In this document: one piece after another, positions 45,711-57,276 of the stretch
How positions within the stretch are numbered: position 1 is the first letter of the stretch
How the letters are laid out: the number at the start of each line of letters is the position of its first letter
Source of the DNA: Gari tellinella
Taxonomy: Eukaryota; Mollusca; Bivalvia; Cardiida; Psammobiidae
Direction: 5' to 3'
Length of the DNA stretch: 64,000 nt
NCBI GenBank assembly: GCA_922989275.2
Contig: OV277861.1
Location: 93,286,993-93,350,992 of the forward strand
Notes under the pieces: model-generated
Told to the model about the DNA's origin: nothing
The model's input: only the letters and a program-made list of their open reading frames with translations
Database searches by the model: none
Made by a program: the position numbers and the translations under genes

Positions 45711-45924
45711 TTAACCCTTAGCCTGCCAGTCACGACTATAGCTCCATATGCAAACAGCTTGGATCCGGATGAGACGCCGAGTAACTCAGCGTCTCATCCG
45801 GATCCAAGCTGTTTGACACTCGGACAACAGTTTCAGCAATTTTGAGCAACTTTGAAGCACTTTGATATTTGAAGCAGACGAGAAATATAGCAGATGACAA
45901 TTTATTTGGCGGGCTAAGGGTTAA
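45711..45924. mobile_element. Family C-type element with 17-bp ends
   Basis: TTAACCCTTAGCCTGCC and inverse TTAACCCTTAGCCCGCC. Hairpin GCTTGGATCCGGATGAGACG with tip GCCGAGTAACTCAGC; the arms read GATGAG/CTCATC, again compensated. Confidence 0.8.
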
Positions 45925-46040
45925 GACATGTCAGTGCGTAATGTAGGACATCATGTATAGTGCAGAAAGTTCTGCACTATACATTCTTGTTCTGCTACTA
46001 CATAAGCTACGCATATACCTTGTTTTAGTGGTCGCTTTGT
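45925..46040. repeat. Palindrome after the family C-type element
   Basis: TATAGTGCAGAAAGTTCTGC with ACTATA, and outer GTAATGTAGGACATC against loosely matching TACTACATAAGC. Confidence 0.4.
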
Positions 46041-46230
46041 ACATGTTGAAGCTTCCGTATAAATGGTGTTTTGCTACATATCAGCTGCTTTTGTAGATGT
46101 TTTAAAAATCCAAATGTGTACAAGCTTGTTAGCAACTTTATATTATCTTAGACAATGAGTAAGATACATTTTCGTAAAAAAACCACTAAAATATAAGATA
46201 TATATATATGAAATGATTAAATAGTAAAAG

Positions 46231-46456
46231 CTAGGGCTCCTTTTATGAAATGTCGTATATAAAAATGGTCCTAAACAAAAACTGAAAAATACATCTTATT
46301 TCTGATTGCCCCATCTTATCCTGTTTTGTGACATCTCTTTGAAATCGTCTTGAGAAGACAATTCCAAAAGATGTCACAAGACAGGGGTAAATGGAGAAAT
46401 AAATAATAATTTGCGAATCTGCCGAACATGTACGACGTTTCATAAAACGGGCACCT
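46231..46456. mobile_element. Family G element, decayed
   Basis: GGGCTCCTTTTATGAAATGT to CGTTTCATAAAACGGGCACC. It shares TTGTGACATCTCTTTG / AAAAGATGTCACAAGACAG with the copy at 3168. Confidence 0.65.
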
Positions 46457-46568
46457 GATTATTTTACACTTTTTTGTGATAGCATTTTGTCTGGCATATA
46501 AGATGGTAAGCTTCCTCCAGGAAGTGGGTTGTTATTACTATCACAATGTCATGGTTGGCTGTGCGACA

Positions 46569-46996
46569 TACAGTGGAGAACACGTTTTACTATCCCAATA
46601 TAGCCGTTTTTGATAAAAGCCTTGCGTCCTATTTAAACAGTTTGGAGCCAGATCAATCATCTTTTTGCAAATCAGATAAAATTTGCTTTTCATTTGCGTG
46701 TAGTCACGTTAAGCCCATTACCCCATAACATAGCTTTAGTTTTGAAGACAGGAGGCCATTTAAAGCAGGTCGAAAGAAAAGCAGAATGCGCCTTAAGGCG
46801 CATTCTACTTTACTTTCAGCATGCTTTAAAGTGTATTATGTTAGGTTTAAGGATTATTTACTTGTGGCTTATCTTTTTGACTGTATAAGTTGGAACTATT
46901 TAACTTAATTGAGAACAGAATTAGGGTCGTAAAAAGGTGTATTGATAGGGTACAGTAATGGGTAAAACGGGAAATAATAACGCATTCTCCATTGTA
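46569..46996 (+). mobile_element. Family A element carrying a nested family E element
   Basis: TACAGTGGAGAACACGTTTT opens it. GTGTAGTCACG|TTAA breaks it at 46709. AACGGGAAATAATAACGCAT and TCTCCATTGTA close it. The core hairpin is half lost. Confidence 0.7.
46709..46965 (+). mobile_element. Family E element nested in family A
   Basis: TTAAGCCCATTACCCCATAA at the left, tip GCGCCTTAAGGCGC, right end CAGTAATGGGTAA (TTAA decayed). Confidence 0.72.
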
Positions 46997-47621
46997 TGGA
47001 CGACATTTTTGTACTATACATCGTAGATAAATGTGCGTGTACGTTAGGTTTGACCTGTTTGTTCTACTGATTGTGATCCATATCCTCGAATATGTATTTC
47101 AAACACTATCGTCTTATGTCTCAATCAAACCCTATGTTTTTTCTACTTGTTGAAATTGTCTCGAAGAGACGCTCGTAAATGAGTAGTCACAACACAGAGG
47201 CTGAGAAACACGGGTGAATATCTTCAAATTGACTCTCTCTAATTTGGTATAAAGACCCCTAAACAAACTGGATTTAACTACACGAGGAACAGGGTAAATT
47301 TATCGAACAATACAATATCATTCTGAGCGTTATGGACAAGGACGAACATTCAAACTACTCTTATATCGACCAGTTTCGACGTACCATGGTAAAGTAGAGT
47401 TTCGCTGCTGAAATATTTGTTTCTCACAAAACTACCCCTGTTTCTATAGCGAACAACGATGACGAATGTCCTTATCTCCATCATGTGTAATCATGGTCAG
47501 TTTGATTACGTCACTATAACGTCACTATTTGTAACGGCGTTTTGACGTCATTGGGGTTCGAGAAAATGCCTATTTTTTTTTTTAAAAAAGCTTTACATCG
47601 TTGGTTATGTGAGAATTAGAA

Positions 47622-47767
47622 TCTGTCATGAGTCGATGTTTAAAACAAGTTGATCTCGAACTCGTCTAGAATAGAAAAGTTATTAAGCTCGCCAAGGCTT
47701 GCTTAATAACATTTCAATTCTAGACTCGTTTGAGATCAGCTTTTCTGAAACATCTACTCATGACAGA
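47622..47767. repeat. Long palindrome with CTGTCATGAG ends
   Basis: TCTGTCATGAGTCGATGTTT faces AAACATCTACTCATGACAGA, arms about 65 bases around CTCGCCAAGGCTTG. Confidence 0.65.
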
Positions 47768-47842
47768 TCCTATATATCTTATTCGAAAACTAGAATAATT
47801 CTATACATGTATATCCCGTTTAATATATGTAACCTGTGGACG

Positions 47843-48045
47843 TACAGTAGAACCCCTCTAGCACGACAACTTTATGCATTTATGTTGGGATGTTTGAGGT
47901 AGGTTGCTGCTTATAGCAAGACGAAAATGATGCGAAAGCTTCTAAAGAAGTATTTTGTTTTAGCTTCTTCTTGCATTACGTTGTCACTTGTCTAACTATC
48001 AAATAGCCTTATTTTAGTGGCCGTCATTGGAGGGAAACTACTGTA
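47843..48045. mobile_element. Family F element
   Basis: TACAGTAGAACCCCTCTAGC to CATTGGAGGGAAACTACTGTA; hairpin GCAAGACGAAAATG / TTCTTGCATTACGTTGTCAC. Confidence 0.7.
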
Positions 48046-48566
48046 TATATAAATTATATCCAGTATGTGTTACATATGAATGTAGTCGCAAATACTCATA
48101 TATAGTCTCTATCCTCTTCATTTGAATTTGAAAATTAAGAAGAGAAGAGTTTTCATGAAATTCATTTAGTTTTGCACAATTGACGGGCATCTTTCTATAC
48201 CAAAGAAATAACGAATGTTCTTACATAGGAAAATGAAAGTTAGTCTTCGGGCTTCAACTCTTACCATACAAGCGAAAAGATATAACAATCTAGTTTTGAT
48301 CCTTATGTGACTACCTTTCAGAGGTTGATTATTATAAGGTACCGGTTTACGTAGAACGGTTGAAATCTACTAATATCATTCCTGTTCCGTATAACGGACT
48401 AATTTTTAAATATATAAATTACATCATATTTATATTGTATTCATGTGCCATTCATTCGTTCATCGAGATTATTCCACTGAACAGACAGTTCCTTTGATTT
48501 GAATGAAAATGAAATCCATGCAATGCCTGTAGATTAAAATGATACTTTGTACTGTACATGTACTAC

Positions 48567-48815
48567 TTAACCCTTTCCCCCATAGAAGCGCCTTTTAGCA
48601 CATTTAATGTATTCTTCCATTGACGAAATAGTTCCAATTTATACAGTAATGAATATTTATTATTATAAATAGTTCCTGTATTCAAGAAGATAGGAGCTGA
48701 AAGAAGGTTGAAAGTAAAGCAGAACGTGCCTTAAGGCACATTCAACTTTACTTTCAATCTGCTTCAAGTGGTCACCTATCTTCAATACTATAAACAGGCT
48801 ATGGGGTAAATGGTT
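48567..48815 (-). mobile_element. Family E element
   Basis: TTAACCCTTTCCCCCATAG at the left; CTATGGGGTAAATGGTTGAG at the right; tip GTGCCTTAAGGCAC. Confidence 0.75.
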
Positions 48816-49163
48816 GAGAGTTGGCTGTGTTTGCCTCACTGAATCCTAGTGACGAATTTCGACATTTTTTACAATCAATGTGTATATTGCTCATGAAAAC
48901 AGTACATATATATACTAAGATCAAATTACTCCTGTATAACCATACTGGTCTGGGTCTATAATGCCTGCAACTTTGAAAATAAAATGTTAAAACTATGAGT
49001 AGTACATGTATGTGTGCTACTGGTTGTAATTATGGTACGACTGGTTGTACATGTCATTAGGCTAACGACTTATATTACCTGACTTGGCACAACTAGAGTC
49101 ATATCAATTTGAAATCGCCTTCTGTCTCTAAGGAAACAAACTTTGCACCATGAATTCGTGAGT

Positions 49164-49403
49164 ATAATGGAGACGACGTAATTATTTTCTAAACAACACG
49201 CCTAATCTAAAGCTATTATTTATTCCGCAAACAGTTTGACGTCAGCTTGTATGCCAGGTAGCCCGGCCTCTCACCAGGCTCCAAACTGTTTTGTCACCCA
49301 GACTAGAACAAATGGTCTCAATTGTCAAAATGTTGTTACTTACGACATTTTATAACAATTCATTTGCGTTGAAAAGGGAAATAATAAGGTATTCTTCACT
49401 GTA
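49164..49403 (+). mobile_element. Family A element, diverged
   Basis: ATGGAGACGACGTAATTATT at the left, GGTAGCCCGGCCTCTCACCA core, GTATTCTTCACTGTA at the right. Confidence 0.65.
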
Positions 49404-49447
49404 GTGTAGGATCACCAAACAGCCATTTTCGTGATAATACACTGTAA

Positions 49448-49675
49448 ATAACTCTTTGCATGCTGGGTAATTTTTTCGTCTGCAACAATTGTCGTCTGCT
49501 TCTGTTCTAAAAAATTAGAATTGTTTAAAATTTCCTTTAAATTCAGTGTCAGAATGGCAAACAGTTTGGACCCTGATGATACGCCCCGTTACGGGGCGTC
49601 TCATCCGGATCCAAACTGTTTGCAAAGGTTATATGCTTGTAGCAGCTATATCCGCCGCTAGCGTGCAAAGAGTTA
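49448..49675. mobile_element. Family C-type element with TTTGCATGCT ends
   Basis: TAACTCTTTGCATGCTGG faces CTAGCGTGCAAAGAGTTAA. Hairpin tip ACGCCCCGTTACGGGGCGT is perfect and unique to this copy. Confidence 0.75.
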
Positions 49676-50067
49676 AATCAGAATTCGGCGGGAGCTCCCG
49701 ATTTGGAGCATGTCTGATATGTCTTCCAACCGGGACATAAATCCTTTTGATGTGCCATTGATTCTAAACAGGTTATACAATACTCACAGCATAATAGTAT
49801 CTGTTTGTGATTGTTAAGTTTGAGATTAGATATTCTAAGAAGAAGTGTTAGTTTCATTGAAATGCAAATGAATGATTTGTATAATAAAATATTATATTGG
49901 TATGTTAGAAACATATGTATATGAATCGTTATTTTGCTGAACTAAATATTACTGTAAATCTGATATTGATCAAACACTCAATAACAAATTTAATTGTAGT
50001 CGTAAATACATATAAGTGCTTGATGCAAGATAATCATAATGCAGAAAGCTTTATGTAGGTTTTACAG

Positions 50068-50307
50068 AAGTCCTTTCCCTATCAATGACAGCATCAAGCG
50101 CATTTGCAAACAGTTTTAATTCTGGTCAGACGCCGCGTACGCGGCGTTTGATCAGGATCAAAACTGTTTACCACTTGTTTTGAAATTAAGTAAGTTTTAA
50201 TGCCTTAAATATTAGAAACAATATTGCAGACAACAATATTGAAGCAGACGACAATATGACGGTGAATGGGTAATGACCACACGATAAATGTGACCATGAA
50301 ATGGTTA
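50068..50307 (-). mobile_element. Family C element
   Basis: CCTTTCCCTATCAATGACAG to GTGACCATGAAATGGTTAA; hairpin CAGACGCCGCGTACGCGGCG. Confidence 0.65.
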
Positions 50308-50487
50308 AGAAGTTACATGTCTTGAGATATCTCAATAAATGGCCGTTTTATACAAGATTGGTTGTACATTGTATTTAAAATTACATACATGTTTATATTT
50401 TACCTAAAATAACTCATTAAATTTTTATCTAATATTGTATTTTCTTACTACTTTTATTCATTCCTGTATTCATTCCAGTTCATAGAC

Positions 50488-50674
50488 CTGTCTTACGAAA
50501 CGTCGCACGACAAATATTGTATATATCTAAATTTCTGAATTATGATTCGAAAAGACGATCCAAAAAGATGTCACAAGACAGGATTGGATGGAGAAATCAG
50601 AAATTAGATGTATATCTATTTCAAAGTTTTGACTTACCGCCGGTTTGTCGTACGACTTTTTGGCCCCAGTACTG
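50488..50674. mobile_element. Family G element, left arm deleted
   Basis: TCTTACGAAACGTCGCACGA to GTACGACTTTTTGGCCCC; retains AAAAAGATGTCACAAGACAG. Confidence 0.55.
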
Positions 50675-50710
50675 ACGAATAACGATCCTTTAAAAGGAAC
50701 GTTGGCATGT

Positions 50711-50955
50711 TACAGTGGAGAAAACGTTATTCTTTCCCGTTTAAACGAATCGCAAACGCAAAACACTAAAACGTAGAAAAGTGTAAATTTTGGACAATTC
50801 TGATAATTCATGTGTATCTTGGCGGAAAACAGTTTGGAGCCTGATCAGACGCCGGCTTACCCAGCGTCTGATCTGGCTCCAAACTGTTTGCAATGGAAAT
50901 AATAGTTTGAGCGTAAACGCGTTTTTTGGGAAAGAATAACGTTTTCTCCACTGTA
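50711..50955 (-). mobile_element. Family A element, full length
   Basis: 245 bp with intact ends TACAGTGGAGAAAACGTTAT and TTTTCTCCACTGTA. Tip GCCGGCTTACCCAGC has one mismatch pair. Confidence 0.85.
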
Positions 50956-51314
50956 CAAAGAATATATTGGTGTTATATTGGTAAATATATTTTATTGAAT
51001 TATTTTACACTAAGTTGAATAAAACGTCAACAATTCCTAGCTCTTGTCTTCCTACATGTTATTCAATTGTGTTTTGCATGTAGTATAATTTAAACAGTAA
51101 ACAACAAAATCTAATAATGTGTATTACATGGTGAGTTTTTTTATAAGAATATAAAAGAATAACTCACGTGTAAAAGAATATACATCTAGTTACACATTAA
51201 AGTTTAATATATTTTTATTTTGTTTTCATACACCATTTTTTTATATAAATAATAATTTCTAAACCACAAAGAAGAGAACATTGTCACTCCTGAATTTAAA
51301 ATACAAGTGCGTGC

Positions 51315-51517
51315 TTAACCCCTTCACCGCCTTACCCCGAGTACAACGATTATTTGCAGTTTAAATCCTGATTAGAGGCGGCGTCTAATCAAGATTCAAA
51401 CTGTTTGACACTCATTTCAATATTTCTTTACTAAAAGAATCTATACATTGCATTTGAGAAATCAAACCAGACGACATTTGTTTAAAATTGATGACTTCAT
51501 GGCAGTGAAGGGGTTAA
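51315..51517 (-). mobile_element. Family B element
   Basis: TTAACCCCTTCACCGCCTTA to ATGGCAGTGAAGGGGTTAA; the core lost its tip (GAGGCGGCGTCTAATC). Confidence 0.8.
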
Positions 51518-51720
51518 AGAAAATTGCCAACAGAAAACGTATGCACTGGTTGGGACGGTGTTTTTTTTTTATGCATGTAGTCGGTTTATATTGATACTAT
51601 ATTCTGATGGAATTTGGCTTTTAAACTTTAATAGATATCAACTATTGACAAAACTACTTTAGTAATAACACTAATAGGATTGTTACATGTATTACCCATG
51701 GCAAAATAAAGATATATAAA

Positions 51721-51805
51721 TGTCACCTTGCATGACGCTGTCATCTGTATTCTATACAATCATAAAGCTATTCGATTTAATGATCGTGATAGAGGTTTTA
51801 CTGTA
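51721..51805. mobile_element. Family F element, right part
   Basis: GTCACCTTGCATGACGCTGT then ATCGTGATAGAGGTTTTACTGTA. Confidence 0.5.
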
Positions 51806-51817
51806 CACGTATTCATG

Positions 51818-52069
51818 TACAGTGGAGAAAACGTTATTCTTTCCCGTTCAAACGCAAACGAAACGCAAACGCAAAACGCTAAAACGTAAAAAAGTACAAC
51901 TTTTTGGACAAGTCTGATAACTCATAGTTATCTCAGTGGCAAACAGTTTGGAGCCTGATCAGACGGCGGGTTACCCGGCGTCTGATCTGGCTTCAAACTG
52001 TTTGCATCGGAGAAAATAGTTTAAGCGTAAACGCTTTTATTGGGAAAGAATAACGTTTTCTCTACTGTA
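51818..52069 (-). mobile_element. Family A element, full length
   Basis: Ends TACAGTGGAGAAAACGTTAT and TTTTCTCTACTGTA; hairpin GGCGGGTTACCCGGCGTCTG. It lies directly after a family F fragment. Confidence 0.85.
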
Positions 52070-52751
52070 CATTAACAAGTTCTATTTAAGTTATCGTAAT
52101 AATTTCCTAACATATCTTTATTATACATATATTTTATTTAGATCGGTACATGTAGCTAAAGTAAAGTTTGCTTGCACTTAGATATTAAGTTATTCGAAAA
52201 ATATCGACAAGGAAGTCGGGTAAAATCGGTGGTTTCATTTTTGCTGTTTATCTTGATTAAACGGACAACATTTTTATGGGTCAATGGACATTGTAGTTTC
52301 ATTTGACCGACACCGCTACCACATGGCCGAAAGCTAACCCTAGATCGCAATCAACAAGTATACTATTATGATACCGGACACAACTTTATAATTTTGAAGA
52401 AAGGAAGGTAGTGTTTATTCTGTAGGGTCAAACCTTAGGAAACCTTGTTCACTCTGAACTGAATTGGTATGCTGCCGATTAAGTTATTCTAAGATTTATC
52501 AAAGAATAACAACTTCTTTGGAATTGTTAGACTTTTGATTTATGAATAAGTAAATTATCGATGTTAAGAAACTTGATCAGGGAAAAACGTGTTGAAATCG
52601 CATGATTAAAATGAAATATTGCGAAAAATAAAAAATAGAGCTGAAAGACTTAGTGAAACTAAAACTTTGTTCGAGGAATTACTCGCCGTTATTACATGCT
52701 TCAAATAAGACACTGTGTATGTGAATATATACATTCCACAGAATTTACAAG

Positions 52752-52806
52752 ATGACCAATGGAAACTACTTCCTCCTGCAGACTGTTCTGTTTATGTTAT
52801 GTTCAG
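52752..52806 (+). CDS. EGF-module protein exon 1: signal peptide
   Basis: ATG at 52752 opens MTNGNYFLLQTVLFMLCS, a signal peptide that ends in phase 1 at TTCAG|GTAAGT. Joined to the next compatible exon at 63404 it continues AYVAANGC, giving a plausible cleavage near CSA. The link across the 10.6 kb intron rests on phase and protein logic, not on transcripts. A family A element begins 8 bases after the exon. Confidence 0.7.
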
Positions 52807-52813
52807 GTAAGTG

Positions 52814-53052
52814 TACAGTGGAGAATTCGTTATTCTTTCCCGTTTAAACGCAAACGTAAATCACTAAAATGTAGACAAGTACAATAATCGACAATTCTGA
52901 TAATTCATGTCTATCTTGGTGACAAATAGTTTGGAGCCTGATCAGACGCCGGGTTTCCCGGCGTCTGATCTGACTCAAAATTGTTTGCATAGGAAATTAC
53001 AGTTTTAGCTTAAACGCGTTTATTGGGAAGGAATAACGTTTTCTCCACTGTA
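52814..53052 (-). mobile_element. Family A element next to a splice donor
   Basis: It begins with TA 8 bases into the intron that follows the signal-peptide exon at 52752. Ends TACAGTGGAGAATTCGTTAT and TTTTCTCCACTGTA; tip GCCGGGTTTCCCGGC. Confidence 0.85.
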
Positions 53053-53228
53053 TGAGTAGTATTCATGTGTTTGGTCGTAACAGTAGAAAAGACATAATTA
53101 TTCCCCGTTTATACGCAAAGCACTAAAATGTGGAAAAAACATACTTTTTCACAATTCTGACTATTCATTTTCATCGTTAAGATTTTTATCTACTGTAAAA
53201 CTAAATCCAATGGATACATATAGAATAG

Positions 53229-53728
53229 AGTTAACATTGTTATTTCCACTTAAAACGAAAAGCAAATGCAATGCATCACAATGAACAAAACAATGAAGAA
53301 AAAACTAAGGACATCCTGAAAATGATGGATATTGTTTTAAAATCTGAATAGTAAACATTTTAATGCCTGACTAGACACCGGATAACCAATCTCTAAACTG
53401 GCTCAAAACTGTTTGCAATAGAAAAGTTAGTTTGGCATACAGTGGACAAAACGTTATTCTTTGCAAATAATCGAGTTTACGCTAAACCTATTATTTCAAA
53501 TGCAAACAGTTTGGAGCCAGAACAGACGCCGGGTAACCTGGCGTCTGATCAGGCTCCAAACTATTTGCCGTTCAGGTAACAATCAGCACCCAGAAATGTC
53601 AAACAGTTGTTATTTTCTACATTTTATTGCGATGCATTTGCGTTTCGTTTGCGTTTAAACGTGAAAGAATAACGTTTTCTCGACTGTAATCACGTTTGTT
53701 TGGGAAGGATAAAGTCTTCTCCGCTGTA
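53229..53728 (-). mobile_element. Older family A element interrupted by a younger one
   Basis: The left piece TAACATTGTTATTTCCACTT through CAATAGAAAAGTTAGTTTGG and the right piece CACGTTTGTTTGGGAAGGAT through TCTCCGCTGTA frame the inserted copy at 53438-53688. Confidence 0.65.
53438..53688 (+). mobile_element. Family A element nested in another family A element
   Basis: Ends TACAGTGGACAAAACGTTAT and TTTTCTCGACTGTA; hairpin GACGCCGGGTAACCTGGCGT. Confidence 0.8.
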
Positions 53729-54176
53729 CAGTGGAACTAACATTACGTGTGTGTGCTTTAACAAGTTTGCCATTTTCAGACAGCTAGATCTTATTTCTGA
53801 TAACTCAATAAATTCAGTTTTGCTTAGGAATTTGTCATGTTGTGCATTATATTGCATTGCGTTTGAGGTCGAGGTTTGTTTAAAAGAAAAGTAATAATAT
53901 CTATCTGTTTCAGTTATAATCATCTAAATCGTTCACATTGCTAAATACTCCCAACATTCAATTACAAACAAGGGCACAGCAAAATGTAAAGAGAGCATTA
54001 ACATAACTTTAATTATCTAAGTACGGAGAATAAAACGCTATTCATTACAATTTATAACAAACTTGGGGTAAACGCAAAACAATAAAAAATAAACAAAAGC
54101 AAATGTATTACATTGTTTACGATTTATTTAAAGGAGTGATAACAAGTTCGAAATTGGGCCAGATACCGTACACCCT

Positions 54177-54310
54177 TTAACCTATAACCTGTTTCTAGAA
54201 TTGAAGATATGTTACCACTTAATGTAGTTTGCAAGAAAAGAAGAATGTGTTGGCATGGGCATTCTGCTTATCATTTAGCCTGCTTTACGTTACGATCTGC
54301 TATGATATAT
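54177..54310 (+). mobile_element. Family E element, partial
   Basis: TTAACCTATAACCTGTTTCT, weak hairpin ending AGCCTGCTTTACG. Confidence 0.5.
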
Positions 54311-54441
54311 TATTTATTATGGTACATACTAAGGACTATTTCTAGATCAATCATTTCCTTCAGTGGAGAAATTAACTCAATGCTTAAATATGCGTATTTT
54401 TTTGTTTAAATCGGCTAACTTCGTGTTATGGTAATACGCGA

Positions 54442-54680
54442 ATATAGTAAAGCAGACATTATTATTTCCCGTTTAAACGAAACGAACACAATACACTAAG
54501 ATATAGAAAATCACACTTTCTTGCAAATGAGAACTGTTACTGGTCTGGCTTCAAAACTGTTTGTAATGGGCCGTTACTTATGTTTGTTACCCGACCCGTT
54601 TTCATGCTATTAGAAATAAGGTATGATTAAACTGATGGAAATAATGTTTTTTCATCGTAAACGCGTTGAGTGGGTCAAAG
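54442..54680 (-). mobile_element. Family A element, right half degraded
   Basis: TAGTAAAGCAGACATTATTA and TTTCCCGTTTAAACGAAACG at the left; then CTGGCTTCAAAACTGTTTGT and TTTCATCGTAAACGCGTTGA without a clean end. Confidence 0.45.
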
Positions 54681-54786
54681 TAAATCGCTCCCATAATGGG
54701 GACAACAGCATTTTCTGAACCGCTCAAAGCCATGCAGCTTTCAGAAAAGACTCACATGGTCACAAGACAAATCATGGGTATATTGC

Positions 54787-54995
54787 AACAGTGGAGAAGG
54801 AGTAAATTTCCTCGTTTTCAAACGAAATGAATAGAATAGAATATGTCACTGGTTTTTAATCTGATTGAATAAAAAAGAACCATTTTTGACGCCGGCTTAG
54901 CCGGCGTCTGATTAGACTCCAAACTATCTGTGTATGACATTAGGTTTTAAACATAAACGAGTTTATTAGGAAATAACTACGTCATCTCCACTGTA
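54787..54995 (-). mobile_element. Family A element, shortened left arm
   Basis: CAGTGGAGAAGGAGTAAATT at the left, CATCTCCACTGTA at the right, tip GACGCCGGCTTAGCCGGCGT with its own compensated bases. Confidence 0.7.
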
Positions 54996-55048
54996 CTGTC
55001 TCGCTGCAAAAATATGTTCTAAAGCAGTGTGTCTCCGTGTGTAACCAC

Positions 55049-55241
55049 TTCACAATACGATATCTCGAACTCAGTTAAAACAAATATACACGTATTTCAA
55101 AGTCAAAACGTGGCTTAACTACGGTTTAACTTTGAAATATGGGTATGTTCGACTTAACCGACCATGAAATAATGCAGTTAATGTGTCAAACTTTCGGATA
55201 GTTCGAGTTAAGCGAGTTCGAGATATCGACGTTCGACTGTA
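55049..55241. mobile_element. Family H element
   Basis: CGATATCTCGAACTCAG to TATCGACGTTCGACTGTA, with AGTCAAAACGTGGC / GGTTTAACTTTGAA in the middle. Confidence 0.65.
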
Positions 55242-55416
55242 GTTATGCGCAACCAGGTAGGATCTAATCAGGTTTTAAACTTCTTTTTGATACTGCTTAA
55301 GTCACTTTAGATAACATTCAAACCTGATAAATAAAGGCAGACGACATTTATTAAACAGACGACGTAATGTCAGTGATAGGGTTAACCCTTTCTTAATCAA
55401 ATTAAACGGAAGAGTT

Positions 55417-55629
55417 TTACCCCTTCATCTCTTTATTGTCCCCTGCTTCGGTTTTGTTGTCTGCACAACACATTCAAAAGTTAGATATAAGGTTGTACGA
55501 CTTAATAAATATCGATAAGAGTGTCAAATAGCTTGTGTCCTGATCAGACGCCACTTTACGCGGCGTCTGATCAGGACCCACATTGTTTGCAAACACGCTT
55601 TAAGGAGTCATTGAGAGTGAAATGATTAA
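55417..55629 (+). mobile_element. Family C element
   Basis: TTACCCCTTCATCTC to TTGAGAGTGAAATGATTAA; core GATCAGACGCCACTTTACGC with GCGTCTGATCAGG. Confidence 0.7.
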
Positions 55630-55858
55630 GGCAACCTCTAGAATTACAGTCAAACCTATATTAAGCGACAGCTGAATGAAGATGTGTAAAGATAGTAGAA
55701 AGTTCCTATCGGAGCTCTCTTGTTTTACTTTTACCTTGTATCAAACTGCCACAAGTTATAAAGGCTGCATACATAGTTGTTCAACGGTAGCTTCACTCAG
55801 GTTTAAGCTTATAGTATACTTTGATTATGAATATAACAATATACACATAGTGCATGTA

Positions 55859-56025
55859 TTAATCTCTTTACTCTCAATGACGCCAAAAGGCGCCTTTGCA
55901 AACAGTTTTGATCCTGAACAGACTCCGCGTCACGTGGCGTCTGATCAAAAGGATCTAAACTGTTCAAAAGTTTGTCAATCACACAGGTACTACCTCAAAG
56001 TTAACTTTGAAACGGTATTGCAGAT
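55859..56025 (-). mobile_element. Family C element truncated by a family A fragment
   Basis: TTAATCTCTTTACTCTCAAT starts it; hairpin GACTCCGCGTCACGTGGCGT; the right end is replaced at about 56026. Confidence 0.6.
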
Positions 56026-56130
56026 ACAGAGGAGAATTCTTTCCCGTTTAAACGCAAACGAAACACAAACGCAAAGCTCTAAAACGTAAAAAGGTACACA
56101 ATTTGGACAATTCTGATAGCTCACTATAAT
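56026..56130 (-). mobile_element. Family A fragment
   Basis: TACAGAGGAGAATTCTTTCC, then CGTTTAAACGCAAACGAAAC, up to ACAATTCTGATAGCTCAC. It truncates a family C element. Confidence 0.6.
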
Positions 56131-56155
56131 AAACAAACATTTATACATTTTTACT

Positions 56156-56335
56156 GTCAACCCTATCAAAAAGTCACGTTGTGACAAATGCGCAATTGTG
56201 TGACATATACGGTTCGAATGTCAACCCTATTAAAAATTCACGTTGTGACATATACGTGGCTGTCGCAACACTAATTGTGATGAATTCGCATGTATAATTG
56301 TGACGTATACGTTTTGTGACATATATGGTTCTATC
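56156..56335. repeat. About 63-bp imperfect tandem repeat
   Basis: TGTCAACCCTATCAAAAAGT at 56156 recurs near 56219; ACGTTGTGACA and GTGACATATACG recur up to 56335. Confidence 0.55.
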
Positions 56336-56486
56336 TAAGGCTCTACACAGCCCATATATTTCGAAATCTTAGAAAATAGCAAGATTATACCGTTAATGTT
56401 TTCAAGTATCGGCATCTTTGCGTATTGGTTTTACTAATCGTAATAGCGTGATTTTAATGTATATTTACATTTATTGGAAAACCCAC

Positions 56487-56683
56487 TACTGTCGAACTTC
56501 GATATCTCGAAGTTGGTTTTGTCGAACATACCCGTATCTCAAAGTTAAAACGTGGCTACGTCACCTTTTAACTTTGAAATATGGGTATGTTCGACTTAAC
56601 CGAGCATGACAAAATGCAGTTGATATGTCGAACTATCGGATAGTTCGAGTTAAACAATATCGAAATATCGAAGTTCGACTGTA
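56487..56683. mobile_element. Family H element, full length
   Basis: TACTGTCGAACTTCGATATC to TATCGAAGTTCGACTGTA; centre GTGGCTACGTCACC. TA at both ends. Confidence 0.75.
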
Positions 56684-56979
56684 CTTTTTTAATCCTGCAC
56701 GCATTAGTTGTCTAATTCATAACCGTGCCCATGTACATTCTAGATTATAAAGATCGATAAAAGAGATAAAAAATGAAAACAACTGACATAAAAGCATACA
56801 TATATGCGAGCAGACAGACACACAAACAAAACCCTTACAGGTAGATGAGACAAACGGTCAAATAGACAGTCATATAAACAGACGGACTAATGCAACTATT
56901 AAGAAAGGCATAATTGAATTAGAACACACATACTTTAATTTATTAAGACATATACATGTACAACTACCAACATGCACAT

Positions 56980-57015
56980 GGGATAGATAGACATACAGAC
57001 AGATAGACAGACGTA
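56980..57015. repeat. GATA/GACA microsatellite
   Basis: GATAGATAGACATACAGACA and similar units; a looser AGACAGACACACAAACAAA run lies at 56810. Confidence 0.6.
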
Positions 57016-57276
57016 TAAACAAAATAATTGTAAATGGGGGTATAGACAATGGCCATGACCTAGGTTTCATAAACAGAAACAAAAACACGATGAACGAATT
57101 CCAGACCAAGCCACAGCATCGCCTGAAGCACATTGTTTACCCTTCACCGTCAAATGCCTGTTTCATCCATGTAATATTATACATGTAATGCTTAATACTG
57201 ATGTCTGCATTATCGTTTTGCGAGAGCTGTACGGCTGCATACTTACATTTACATGTATTACATGTCAATGCGAGTG

